Shown: one piece after another, positions 1-9,538 of the stretch
Layout: each line of letters starts with the position of its first letter
How positions within the stretch are numbered: position 1 is the stretch's first letter
Assembly: GCF_028290625.1 (NCBI RefSeq)
Contig: NZ_JAQGJM010000022.1
Coordinates: forward strand, 62,001-126,000
From: Devosia sp.
GTDB taxonomy: Bacteria > Pseudomonadota > Alphaproteobacteria > Rhizobiales > Devosiaceae
Direction of reading: 5' to 3'
DNA: 64,000 nucleotides
Translations under genes and position numbers: made by a program
Notes under the pieces: model-generated
The model's input: the letters and a program-made list of their open reading frames with translations, nothing else
What the model was told of the DNA's origin: nothing
Database searches by the model: none

Positions 1-12
1 CCAAGGCCGACC

Positions 13-555
13 ATGCGCACCCTCGATATCCGGCGGCACACCATGCGCCGCAAGCCCGGCGTTCACCTATCGCAGGATGGCATCGCACTCGCCCGACTGG
101 TCGGCGAAAACGCCGGCCCCTATGATCTGGTTCTCACCAGCACCATCCCACGCGCCATCGAAACCGCCATCGCCATGGGCTTCGAAGTCCACCAGACCAT
201 CGACGAGCTCGGCCACCTGCCCGGGGCCATCGCCAATACCGTTGGGTGGCCCAGTCCTTTTGCCCATGTCGCCAAAGTCGTGGCAACGGACATTCCGGCC
301 GCGGCCTTCGCCCAGGCACAGGCCCAACTCTGGCGCCAGATCGCCGATCAACTGACCGATGGCCACCGCGCCCTGATCATCACCCACGGCCTGTTCATCG
401 AACTAGGCACCGCGGCCAGCTTGCCCCAACAAGATCCAGCCAGTTGGGGCGACGCCATCGGCTACTGCGAAGGCATCGGTCTCACCTACGATGGCGACCG
501 CACCCACGGCGATATCCTACGCGTCCCGCCCCAATATCGACTGGTCAACAACTAG
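13..555 (+). CDS. Histidine phosphatase family protein (phosphoglycerate mutase-like)
   Basis: ORF with N-terminal RRHTMR (RH-motif), SxxxRAIETA and late ITHG motifs of the histidine phosphatase family. Confidence 0.75.
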   Translation: MRTLDIRRHTMRRKPGVHLSQDGIALARLVGENAGPYDLVLTSTIPRAIETAIAMGFEVHQTIDELGHLPGAIANTVGWPSPFAHVAKVVATDIPAAAFAQAQAQLWRQIADQLTDGHRALIITHGLFIELGTAASLPQQDPASWGDAIGYCEGIGLTYDGDRTHGDILRVPPQYRLVNN

Positions 556-698
556 GTCGTGTGGACAGTTGCGTCAGGCCGGAGCGAGAATGACAGTTTT
601 CGAGAACCGGAGCGCAACGTACGTTGGTACGTGAGCACCGGAAGCGCAGGAAACTGCCATTTGCAGCCCGGCATCACCAACTGGCCACACGACCTAGT
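551..698. repeat. Long imperfect inverted repeat between convergent genes
   Basis: Arms actaggtcgtgtgg(a)cagttg (551-571) and caactg(g)ccacacgacctagt (678-698); pairing continues inward (atgacagttt / aaactgccat). Confidence 0.8.
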
Positions 699-699
699 C

Positions 700-1731
700 T
701 TACTCCGCCGCCACCATCATCTGCCGCCGTGCATCCACCGGTGAAATCCCGAACCGCTTCTTGAAGCAGGTCGCGAAATACTGGCTCGACGAAAACCCGC
801 AATCATACGCCACCGCCGTCACCGCCAATCCCGGCTGCTCCACCAAAAGCTTGCGCGCCGCGTCCAGTCGGATCATCTGCAGATACCGCACCGGCGTGAT
901 ATTTGTCAGGCCCAGGCAATGCTGGGTAAACTGCGTGCGCGACAAGTTGCACTCCGCCGCCATGTTCTCCAGCGTCCAGTCCCCCACCAGAGCATGCCGC
1001 AGCCGTTCGAGGAAAATCTGCACCGTGCGCTTGGAATGCGCCAGCGCCTGATCCAGTACCGGCACCTGCGCCTCGATCTGCTGCATGAAATGCATCAGCA
1101 TCGTGGAAATGGCCAGTCGCAGCCGGATTTCCTCGCCCTCGATATCGTTCGTCGCCACGATATCGGCAATTCTCTCGAAGTCACGCGCCACCTCGCGTGA
1201 CGCCTGGTAAAACGGCTGCTCGTTCTTTGACAAAAACTCGGTCAGCCGCTTCTGGTCCCGCTCCGGCCAGGCCAGCCAATCCGGCCACAGCCAGGGATCG
1301 TGCGGCCGCCGCGTGCCCATGTCGAACAGCACCCAGACAATCTGGCTCGCCACCACGTTGGGATCGCCAAAAGCGTGCAATTGCCATGGCCGCACCACGA
1401 ACATCTGACCTTCCTGGATGTCGTGCTTTCGCCCGTCCAGCGTCAGCGTCAGGCTCCCTCGCGCCAGATAGGCGATCTTGACGCCCTCGTTGCAATGCAC
1501 CTTGAGGCCCCAATCCTGCGGCGCCGTCGCGTCCCAACCGCCCACCGAACACACCTGCGGCAGCGCCTCACCCAGCGGGCGCCCCGGATACCCCCGCCGC
1601 GTCCAGGCACTGAGCGTCACCTTCCCGGCCAGCGAGGCGTCCAGCAAATCCTTGCAATTGCCCGCATAAAGCAGCGCCCCCGGCTCCCGAAACACTGCCG
1701 GCCTTGCCAGCGCCGCCGCTCTCAAATCCAT
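700..1731 (-). CDS. AraC family transcriptional regulator
   Basis: N-terminal cupin-like domain and C-terminal AraC HTH (LEQPGLAVTAVAYDCGFSSSQYFATCFKKRFGISPVDARR). Confidence 0.85.
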   Translation of the reverse strand: MDLRAAALARPAVFREPGALLYAGNCKDLLDASLAGKVTLSAWTRRGYPGRPLGEALPQVCSVGGWDATAPQDWGLKVHCNEGVKIAYLARGSLTLTLDGRKHDIQEGQMFVVRPWQLHAFGDPNVVASQIVWVLFDMGTRRPHDPWLWPDWLAWPERDQKRLTEFLSKNEQPFYQASREVARDFERIADIVATNDIEGEEIRLRLAISTMLMHFMQQIEAQVPVLDQALAHSKRTVQIFLERLRHALVGDWTLENMAAECNLSRTQFTQHCLGLTNITPVRYLQMIRLDAARKLLVEQPGLAVTAVAYDCGFSSSQYFATCFKKRFGISPVDARRQMMVAAE

Positions 1732-2088
1732 CCCGCCCTCATGTTCAAAATTTACCGGCGCGCCATTTCGAACGCAAATGGTCCTCGGCTGGATAATGAT
1801 CGCTCAACATCAGCCGCGCCGTGATCCTAGGGAGGAGACGCCGGAAAAGTCAACGATCCGGGGACCTTCCCCGCAGCCTTGGAGGAGGCAGCCAGATCGG
1901 ACCACTACATCAAGGTCAGCATTGCTGACGTTCAAAAACCGCCAGGACCGGTTTTGAGGCACGCTCCTCATGCCCATTCGGCTCAACTATCGGACTTTGG
2001 GTAAAGTGTGCGCATTGCACGCTCACCCGGCTTCCAAAATACTGAATGCATAACAAGGCCTCGCAAAAGAGGCCGCTGGGGAGAAGCA

Positions 2089-2940
2089 ATGCAGGTCGGC
2101 ATCAATCTGCTGTGCCTTAGCGGATTCATCGAAGACCATCACCTGCCTCAGATCAGGCGGCTGAAGGAACTCGGCTATGACGGCGTCGAGGTCCCCGTGC
2201 TGCGCGGTGACCCATCTCACTATGCCTGGCTCGGCCGCGAGCTCGATTCCATCGGTTTGCGCCGCACCACCACCTCGGTCATTCCCTCGCCCGAAGCCAG
2301 TCCGGTCAGCAGCGATCCAGAAATCCAGCATGCTGGACAAAAACACCTCGATTGGGCCCTCGATTGCGCCATCGCGATTGGTGCCGAAAGCGTCGGCGGA
2401 CCCTTTCACGCCCCCATCGGCCACTTCACCGGTTCCGGCCCCACCGAGAGCGAACTCGCCCACGGCGCCGAGGCCCATCACCGCATGGCCACCCGCGCCA
2501 GCACCAATGGCATGTTCCTCGCGCTCGAGCATTTGAACCGCTTCGAGACCTATTTCCTCAACACCATGGATCAGGCACGATCCTACGTGGACCGCGTCGA
2601 TCATCCCGCCTTCCGCATCATGTACGACACCTTCCACGCCAATATCGAGGAACAAAAGCAACCACTTGCTATCGCCAAGCTGGGCGACGGCATGGGCGTT
2701 CTGCATATCTCCGAGAACGATCGCGGCATTCCGGGCCGCGGCCATATCGACTTCGCCGAGGTATTTTCCGCCACCCGAAAAACCGGCTTCGACGGTTGGG
2801 TGACCCTGGAAGCCTTCGGCGCCGGCCTGCCCGAACTGGCCGCCGCCACCCGCGTCTGGCGCCCGCTGTTTCCCGATTTCGAAACCTTGTTCGCCGAATC
2901 CATCGCCTTCATCCGGGCCGGCTGGAAGGCTGCCGCATGA
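2089..2940 (+). CDS. Sugar phosphate isomerase/epimerase (xylose isomerase-like TIM barrel)
   Basis: MQVGINLLCLSGFIEDHHLPQIRRLKELGYDGVEVP, LEHLNRFETYFLNT, HISENDRGIPGRGHIDF; start chosen at the ATG after gggga RBS. Confidence 0.8.
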   Translation: MQVGINLLCLSGFIEDHHLPQIRRLKELGYDGVEVPVLRGDPSHYAWLGRELDSIGLRRTTTSVIPSPEASPVSSDPEIQHAGQKHLDWALDCAIAIGAESVGGPFHAPIGHFTGSGPTESELAHGAEAHHRMATRASTNGMFLALEHLNRFETYFLNTMDQARSYVDRVDHPAFRIMYDTFHANIEEQKQPLAIAKLGDGMGVLHISENDRGIPGRGHIDFAEVFSATRKTGFDGWVTLEAFGAGLPELAAATRVWRPLFPDFETLFAESIAFIRAGWKAAA

Positions 2941-4448
2941 GCGACACGCCCGTCATCGCCATGGCCCACATCTCCAAATCCTTCCCCGGTGTGCGGGCCC
3001 TCAACGATGTCAGCTTCGCCTGCCATGCCGGCCAAGTTCATGCTTTGGTTGGAGAAAATGGCGCCGGAAAATCGACGCTGATCAAGATCCTCTCGGGCGT
3101 CTACCGCCCCGACGCCGGCAATATCGTGCTCAACGGTGCCAACGCCAACTTCAAGCACCCGGTGGAATCCCTGCGCGCCGGTATCTCGGTGATCTATCAG
3201 GAATTCTCCCTGCTGCCCGAGCGCACCGTGGCGCAAAACATTTTCCTCGGCCGCGAACCCCGCAAGGGCGTAGTGCTCGACCACGCCGCCATGCGCGCCG
3301 AAACCCGCCGCGTGCTTGACTTGTTCGGCGCCGGCACCCGCGTTTCGCCCGATGCGCTGGTCGCCGATCTCGATGTCGCCACCCAGCAAATGGTTGAAAT
3401 CGCTAAGGCTATTTCCCTCGATGCCCGCGTCGTGGTGATGGACGAGCCCACCGCCGCCCTCAACGAAGCCGAATGCGAAGTGCTGTTTGCCACCGTCGAC
3501 AAGCTGCGCGAGCGCGGCACGGCGATCATCTACATCACCCACCGCATGCGCGAAGTCACGCGGCTGGCCGATCGTGTCACCGTGCTGAAGGACGGCGAAG
3601 TCGCTGCTCATTTCGAGACGCCGCCCGCCCCCGACGCCATTGTGCGCGCCATGGTCGGCCGCGACATCGCCGATTATTACGCGCCGCCTGCGACACAAGC
3701 CGAAATCGGCGCGCCCGTGCTGACCGTCCGCAATGGCGGCAATGCCTTCCTGCATCATATCGATCTCGACCTGCGCGCTGGTGAAATCGTCGGTTTTGCC
3801 GGCATCCAGGGCGCCGGCCGCGTCGCCTTGGCCATGGCGCTGTTCGGCCAGGTGCCGTTCACCACGGGCACCGTCACCCTCAACGGCGCCAATGCGGCCT
3901 TCGCCAATCCACGCGATGCTATTCGCGGCGGCGTCGGCCTGCTGCCCGGCGACCGCAAGGCCGAAGCCCTGGTGCTGATGCAATCGGTGCGCGACAATGG
4001 CCTCCTCACCGCCCGAGCTTTCGCTCCGCTGGTCGGCACGCAGAAATCCAACGCTCATGCGAGCCTGACTAGCATGGACGCGCTCCTCGACCAGATGCAG
4101 GTCAAGGCTACCTCCTATGAGCAGGACATAAAATTCCTCTCCGGCGGCAACCAGCAGAAGGCCGTGCTTGCCCGCTGGCTGGCGCTCAAGCCCAAGGTGC
4201 TGATCTTCATCGAGCCCACCCGCGGCATCGACGTCAACGCCAAGGCTGGCATCTACCACCTGATGCGCGACCTGGCCCGCGCCGGCACCGCGATCATGAT
4301 GATCTCGTCCGACCTTCCCGAAGTCATTGGCGCTGCCGACCGCATCCTCGTGATGCGCGCCGGCAGCATCGTGGCGCAATTCCCCCACGGCGCGGCCGAA
4401 ACCGACATCATGCTGGCGGCGACCGGCGAGACGGAGGTCGCCGCATGA
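2937..4448 (+). CDS. Sugar ABC transporter ATP-binding protein, tandem NBDs (RbsA/CUT2 type)
   Basis: Walker A GENGAGKST, Walker B VVVMDEPT, second signature LSGGNQQKAVLARWL; ATGA overlap with upstream gene. Confidence 0.92.
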   Translation: MSDTPVIAMAHISKSFPGVRALNDVSFACHAGQVHALVGENGAGKSTLIKILSGVYRPDAGNIVLNGANANFKHPVESLRAGISVIYQEFSLLPERTVAQNIFLGREPRKGVVLDHAAMRAETRRVLDLFGAGTRVSPDALVADLDVATQQMVEIAKAISLDARVVVMDEPTAALNEAECEVLFATVDKLRERGTAIIYITHRMREVTRLADRVTVLKDGEVAAHFETPPAPDAIVRAMVGRDIADYYAPPATQAEIGAPVLTVRNGGNAFLHHIDLDLRAGEIVGFAGIQGAGRVALAMALFGQVPFTTGTVTLNGANAAFANPRDAIRGGVGLLPGDRKAEALVLMQSVRDNGLLTARAFAPLVGTQKSNAHASLTSMDALLDQMQVKATSYEQDIKFLSGGNQQKAVLARWLALKPKVLIFIEPTRGIDVNAKAGIYHLMRDLARAGTAIMMISSDLPEVIGAADRILVMRAGSIVAQFPHGAAETDIMLAATGETEVAA

Positions 4449-5428
4449 CCGACCTCACCGCGCCGCCGTCCCGATACACCTTCCGCTTTGACCGCTGGGC
4501 CCCGGCCTTGCTGCTGGCCATTGCGCTGCTCGCCTACGTGGTCATCGCGCTCTATACCGGCCAGTCGCAATACCTGACCGTCGACAACCTCATCTCCGTG
4601 CTCGGCCGCTCGATCGCGCTGGGCATCACCGCGGTCGGCCAGACCTTCGCCATCCTGGTCGCGTCGATCGACCTATCGGTCGCCAGCCTCATCTCCGCCG
4701 TCTCGGTGCTGACCTCGGTGATCATGAACGGCAATCCCGCCATGGTGATTCCAGCTGTCGCTGCTGCGCTCGCCCTTGGCCTTGTGGTCGGCCTGATCAA
4801 CGGCCTCATCATCACCCGGCTCGAGGTCAATCCGCTGATCGCCACGCTGGGTATGAGCTTGATCATCCAGGGATGCCTGTCGGCCTTCGTCTCAAATTTC
4901 GCCGGCTCCGTCCCGCCCGAATTCCAGGTCTTCGCCTATGGGGGTTTTGGCAGCCTGTCCTATAGCCTGATCTTTCTGGCCATCCTGGCCGTCGCCGCCT
5001 GGTTCGTGCTGCGCCATACCCGCTTCGGTTCGGATATCTACGCCGTTGGTGGCAATAAGGATGCCGCCCGCGTGGCCGGTATCAAGACCGCTCGCGTCAC
5101 CATCGGCGCCCATATCCTGTGCAGTCTTTGTGCCGCCATGGCCGGCCTTTATCTCGCCAGCCGCCTGCGCTCGGGCGCGCCCTGGATCGGCAACGATGGC
5201 GTCTATGACCTCGAATCCATTGCCGTCGTCGTCATCGGCGGCACCATCCTGGCCGGTGGCCGCGGCGGCATCTGGGGCACCATGGCGGGGGTCATCATCT
5301 TCTCGTTGATCGACTCGATCTTCAACCTGGCCGGTGTCGATGCCTTCGCCAAGCAGGTGCTGCGCGGCATCATCATTGTTGCCGCCGTCGCCTTCTATGC
5401 CGTGCGCTCCAAGAGGCTGGTGGCATGA
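4445..5428 (+). CDS. Sugar ABC transporter permease (RbsC-like)
   Basis: Hydrophobic protein with CUT2 permease signatures (SIALGITAVGQTFAILVASIDLSVASL); ATGA overlap. Confidence 0.9.
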   Translation: MTDLTAPPSRYTFRFDRWAPALLLAIALLAYVVIALYTGQSQYLTVDNLISVLGRSIALGITAVGQTFAILVASIDLSVASLISAVSVLTSVIMNGNPAMVIPAVAAALALGLVVGLINGLIITRLEVNPLIATLGMSLIIQGCLSAFVSNFAGSVPPEFQVFAYGGFGSLSYSLIFLAILAVAAWFVLRHTRFGSDIYAVGGNKDAARVAGIKTARVTIGAHILCSLCAAMAGLYLASRLRSGAPWIGNDGVYDLESIAVVVIGGTILAGGRGGIWGTMAGVIIFSLIDSIFNLAGVDAFAKQVLRGIIIVAAVAFYAVRSKRLVA

Positions 5429-6411
5429 CCGAACAGACCCTGCCCCAAGCCGACAGGCGCAAGCGCCAGCTCCCGCAGATCAACCCGGTCTATTTCGTGC
5501 TCGCGGCGCTGATCATCGCCATCATCGTCATGAACCCGGCCTTTGCCGAACCCATCGGCTATATGAATTTCCTCAAGCGCGCCGCGCCCTTGGCGATCCT
5601 GGCCGCCGGCCAGCTCTACGTCATCGTCTCGGGTGGCTTCGATCTCTCGGTCGGTTCGGTCATTACCCTGGTGGTCGTCGGCTCCTCGATCCTCTCCAAC
5701 AACGATCCCAATTCCACATGGTGGGTCATCGCCACCATGTTCGCCATCGGCGCCGGCGTCGGGCTGATCAATGGGCTCGTGGTCTGCTACCTCAAGGTGC
5801 CATCGCTCATCGCCACCCTGGGCATGATGATCACACTGAACGGCGTCGCTTTCATGTGGTCCGGCGGCTCGCCGCGTGGCTACCTCACTGACCAGTTCCG
5901 TTTCTTCGGCCGCTTCAACATCCCCGATCTGCCGCTGATCCGGATCCTGCCCGTCGCCCTCATCGTGCTGATCGTGCTCGGCTTTGCGCTCTATTGGCTG
6001 ATGCATCGCACCAATCTGGGCCGCATGATCCACGCCATCGGCGACAATCCGCGCGCAGCCAACCTAGCCGGCGTGCCGGTTAATCGCGTCCGCATCCTCG
6101 CCTTCATGATCTCCTCGCTCAGCGCCGTCGCGGCCGGCATCATGCTGGGTGGCTTTGCGGGTGTCTCGACCGACGTCGGCACCGGCTATGAGCTACAGGC
6201 CATCACCGCCGCCGTGCTGGGTGGCGCCCAACTGCTCGGCGGCCGCGGCTCGGTCCCGGCCGCCATCGCGGGCGCGCTGACCCTCAACGCCATTTTCACC
6301 CTGCTTAATTTCCTGGGCCTGCCGCAGCCGATCCGGCAGGTGGTTCAGGGCCTTATTCTCATCGCCGCCGTGGCCGTAGCCATGCAACGGCGCAAACATA
6401 CCGGGCGCTAA
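5425..6411 (+). CDS. Sugar ABC transporter permease (RbsC-like)
   Basis: LAAGQLYVIVSGGFDLSVGSVI, AIGDNPRAANLAGVPV; operon overlap. Confidence 0.9.
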   Translation: MTEQTLPQADRRKRQLPQINPVYFVLAALIIAIIVMNPAFAEPIGYMNFLKRAAPLAILAAGQLYVIVSGGFDLSVGSVITLVVVGSSILSNNDPNSTWWVIATMFAIGAGVGLINGLVVCYLKVPSLIATLGMMITLNGVAFMWSGGSPRGYLTDQFRFFGRFNIPDLPLIRILPVALIVLIVLGFALYWLMHRTNLGRMIHAIGDNPRAANLAGVPVNRVRILAFMISSLSAVAAGIMLGGFAGVSTDVGTGYELQAITAAVLGGAQLLGGRGSVPAAIAGALTLNAIFTLLNFLGLPQPIRQVVQGLILIAAVAVAMQRRKHTGR

Positions 6412-6488
6412 CGCCCGATCCTGCATTCGTACGAGCCGGTCAACCCGGTCGCGCGAACGACGACCGCAACCCTAGGGAGGATTTTATC

Positions 6489-7616
6489 ATGAAGAAGATT
6501 TTGGCTCTGGCGCTCGCCGCCGGGCTGGCACTGACCGGGGCTGCATTCGCGCAAGCCCCCAATTTCGACGATCCCGCCGAATTCGCACGCCAGAAGACCC
6601 TGTTGACCGCCACCCCGATGGGGCCGGCGGACATGCCTTGGGAGCAGTACCTCGTCGATGGCATGAAGGACACCGCGTCGTTCAAGAAGGACGGCCCGTA
6701 TACGGTCTGCTTCTCCAATGCGGGCGTGAACAATCCCTGGCGCGTGGTCGGCTTCACCGATCTGCAGCAGGAAGTTGCGCTGCATCCTGAAATCGGCGAA
6801 CTCATCCATGTCGATGCCGAAGGCTCCGACGACAAGCAGATCGCCGATATCGATGACCTGCTGGCCGGCGGCAAGTGCTCGATCCTGATCGTGTCGCCCA
6901 ACACCACCGCCGCGCTCACGCCCGCCGTTGAAAAAGCCTGCGCCGTGCTGCCGGTCATCGTCTTCGACCGCGGCGTCAACACCGATTGCCCGGTCACCTT
7001 CGTGCATCCGGTCGGAGGTTACGGCTTCGGCATCCAGGGCGCCGAGTTCATCGCCGCCAACGTCAAAAAGGGCGCCAATGTGCTGATGCTGCGCATCCTG
7101 CCCGGCGTGGACGTGCTCGAAACCCGCTATTCGGGTGGCAAGCACGTGCTTGAAGACGCCGGCCTCAATATCGTCGGTGCCGAATTCACCGACGGCGACA
7201 ATGCCAAGACCAAGTCGATCGTCGAGGATTACCTGCAGCGCGGCACCATCGACGCCGTGTGGATGGATGCCGGCGCCACTGCCGTGGCTGCTATCGAAGC
7301 CTTCCAGGATGGCGGCTACCCCATCCCGGTCTTCGTTGGTGAAGACCAGCAGGATTACCTCCAGACCTGGCAGGCCAATGGCATGACCGCCATTGCGCCA
7401 ACCTACCCGACCTACCAGTGGCGCACGGCGATCATCGCCGCCGTCAAGACGCTCAAGGGCGAAGCGGTCCCCAGCCCGGAATGGATCCTGCCGCAGCCTG
7501 CCATCACCATGGATACGCTCGACAAATTCGTGAACCCCAAAATGCCGCCGCTGCATTATGCGATGTGCGGTTGCGAAGCCATGGCCAACTACCCCACCGC
7601 CTGGGGCGGCCAGTAA
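6489..7616 (+). CDS. Sugar ABC transporter substrate-binding protein (type I PBP)
   Basis: Signal peptide MKKILALALAAGLALTGAAFAQA; periplasmic-binding fold motifs (VCFSNAGVNNPWR, VIVFDRGVNTDCP); follows RBS gggagg. Confidence 0.9.
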   Translation: MKKILALALAAGLALTGAAFAQAPNFDDPAEFARQKTLLTATPMGPADMPWEQYLVDGMKDTASFKKDGPYTVCFSNAGVNNPWRVVGFTDLQQEVALHPEIGELIHVDAEGSDDKQIADIDDLLAGGKCSILIVSPNTTAALTPAVEKACAVLPVIVFDRGVNTDCPVTFVHPVGGYGFGIQGAEFIAANVKKGANVLMLRILPGVDVLETRYSGGKHVLEDAGLNIVGAEFTDGDNAKTKSIVEDYLQRGTIDAVWMDAGATAVAAIEAFQDGGYPIPVFVGEDQQDYLQTWQANGMTAIAPTYPTYQWRTAIIAAVKTLKGEAVPSPEWILPQPAITMDTLDKFVNPKMPPLHYAMCGCEAMANYPTAWGGQ

Positions 7617-7647
7617 ACTTCATTTCGGCCACCCAACGGCCACGACT

Positions 7648-7672
7648 GGGCGCTCCTCGGAGCGCCCTTTTT
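7648..7672 (+). terminator. Rho-independent terminator
   Basis: gggcgctcc-tc-ggagcgccc followed by TTTTT just after the SBP gene. Confidence 0.85.
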
Positions 7673-7673
7673 A

Positions 7674-8183
7674 TCAATCTTGCAGATACGACTCCAAGCT
7701 CACCCGCGCCCGCTCGAACTGCGCCCCGATCTGCGCGCGCTCGGCCCGCCCGCTTCCTGCTCGCCACGCCAACCGCAATCGTGCGCGCTCGACCCCGGCG
7801 CCGTCCACAATCGCCCCCTGCAGATCCCACGCCTCCGCCGTGCGCCCAAACCCCACCAGCACCAGGCCTTGCGCAAGCAGTTCCAGCCGCGCATCGGTCT
7901 GTTCATGCAGCAGTGCCAACAGCGTCTCCGCCACGCCCTGCAAATTCACCAGCCCGAACGCCGCGAACCCCAGCGCCGTCGCCGCATTCCCCCGGCTCAC
8001 CATTCCGCCCGGGCCACGTCGCACCAATTGCGCCGCCGCCAGCCGCCGCACGATGTCGAACCCCGTCGCCCGCGCCACGCCCTCTTGTTCGGCCAGTTGC
8101 GCAACCGACACGGTCTCACCCTGCCCCAACCGCACCAGTATCCGTGCCAGCGCCGCCACGCCAATGGTCTGCTCGACACTCAC
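7674..8183 (-). CDS. Short HTH (IclR-type N-terminal) regulator lacking a classical effector domain
   Basis: LARILVRLGQGETVSVAQLAEQEGVARATGFDIVRRLAAAQLVRRGPGG; overlaps upstream gene by 4 nt. Confidence 0.6.
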   Translation of the reverse strand: MSVEQTIGVAALARILVRLGQGETVSVAQLAEQEGVARATGFDIVRRLAAAQLVRRGPGGMVSRGNAATALGFAAFGLVNLQGVAETLLALLHEQTDARLELLAQGLVLVGFGRTAEAWDLQGAIVDGAGVERARLRLAWRAGSGRAERAQIGAQFERARVSLESYLQD

Positions 8184-9538
8184 GACACCCTCCGCGCTGC
8201 CGAGCGGTTATAGCTATTGCCCGCATAATGGATGCGGAACGAGCGCGGATTGTATGCGTCGCCCAGCCCCGAATGCAGGACCAGATCGTCCGGCAGATCC
8301 CAGCGCACATGATCCTCGGCCCAGATATCGGCCTTGACCGACCGCGTCGCCGCCCCCTTGGTCAGCACCACGGCCGAAGACACATCAACCCGGCTCGGAA
8401 CCCACTGCCCCAGCATCGCGGCAAACAGCACTTCCACCGCCCGCCGTCCCATGGCCGGAGGCGAATCCATCGCCGCCAGCGGCACGCCATGGCGAATGGC
8501 CAGCTTATAAGCCAGGTTCAGATCGCCCCCGGTATGCGGCGGAATCTTCCCGCGCGACACGCCGCTCTCAATAAACGCCTGCAGCGATCCAACCCCCTGC
8601 AACCCGCTATCGCACCACACACCATCGATCGACGTGCCTGCGCGCAAATGCTCCCGCACCACATCGCGGCCCGTCTCCCGCAGCCATCGCGTCCACGCCA
8701 CCGGCAGCAAATCCAGTTCCGGAAAGCCGGCAAACACTGCCCGCGCTGCCGCCAGCCGGTCTTGGGCCGGCTCCGCCTCGGGCTCGCCCGCCAGCAGCAG
8801 AATGCGGCCCTTTCCCTTCAGCCGCTCCGCCAGCCACAGCGCCGTCACCTGCCCGATGGCTCGGTCATCAGTATTGACAAAACTGGTATGGGGCGCCGCC
8901 GCAGCGACCCCGCGGTCCACCAGCACCACGGCGATCCCCGCCGCCATCGCCCGCTCCAGCGCCGGCACCATCGCATCTGGCGCTGCCGCGCTCACCAGCA
9001 GCCCATCAACGCCCTGCGCCACCATGGCGTCGATATCGCGCGCCTGCTGCGCCCCATCGTCGCCCGCGTGCTTGACCGTCAGGCGATGCACCGCACCGCC
9101 GAGCCGCGAGACGGCGAATTCCACGCTGTGCACCAGCGCCACCCGCCACGGATTGGCCATCGACGCATTGGAAAACCCGATGCGGAACCGCCCGCTCGCC
9201 CGCCTGACCGGTGGCGGCGACAGCACAATCGGCCCGGCATAAAGCCCTTGGCTCCCCCGCTCAGCCACGATGCTGCGCACCGGCCGCGCCTCGAGGCCCA
9301 TCCAGTGCTGCGCCGCCGGTCCCGGCGCGAATGCCGCCGCGGCCGGCCCCAGGCTCAGCCACCCACGTTCACGCCGCACCAGCCCCGCCGCTTCAAGCGT
9401 CAGCGCAATTCGATGCAGACTCGCCCGGGCCAGCCCACATTCGGCCATCAACACACTCAGCGCCGCCCGCCCGTTGTGCCGGCTCAATGCCAGTAGCAGC
9501 GCAATCGCCCCATCCACCCCATTTTGCCGCGCGCCCAT
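8180..9538 (-). CDS. Transcriptional regulator: N-terminal IclR-type HTH fused to a sugar-binding type I PBP domain
   Basis: N-terminus LSVLMAECGLARASLHRIALTLEAAGLVRRERGW (HTH); remainder GFSNASMANPWRVALVHSVEF...VVLVDRGV...SIDGVWCDSGLQGVGSLQAF resembles the SBP at 6489-7616. Confidence 0.75.
   Translation of the reverse strand: MGARQNGVDGAIALLLALSRHNGRAALSVLMAECGLARASLHRIALTLEAAGLVRRERGWLSLGPAAAAFAPGPAAQHWMGLEARPVRSIVAERGSQGLYAGPIVLSPPPVRRASGRFRIGFSNASMANPWRVALVHSVEFAVSRLGGAVHRLTVKHAGDDGAQQARDIDAMVAQGVDGLLVSAAAPDAMVPALERAMAAGIAVVLVDRGVAAAAPHTSFVNTDDRAIGQVTALWLAERLKGKGRILLLAGEPEAEPAQDRLAAARAVFAGFPELDLLPVAWTRWLRETGRDVVREHLRAGTSIDGVWCDSGLQGVGSLQAFIESGVSRGKIPPHTGGDLNLAYKLAIRHGVPLAAMDSPPAMGRRAVEVLFAAMLGQWVPSRVDVSSAVVLTKGAATRSVKADIWAEDHVRWDLPDDLVLHSGLGDAYNPRSFRIHYAGNSYNRSAARRVS

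Noticed and set aside
2601-4388. 595-aa minus-strand ORF
   Set aside because: Antisense to the well-supported CUT2 ATPase gene; GC-driven spurious ORF.
7418-9496. 692-aa plus-strand ORF
   Set aside because: Arg/Pro/His-rich translation antisense to the two HTH regulators; the terminator at 7648-7672 also lies inside it.
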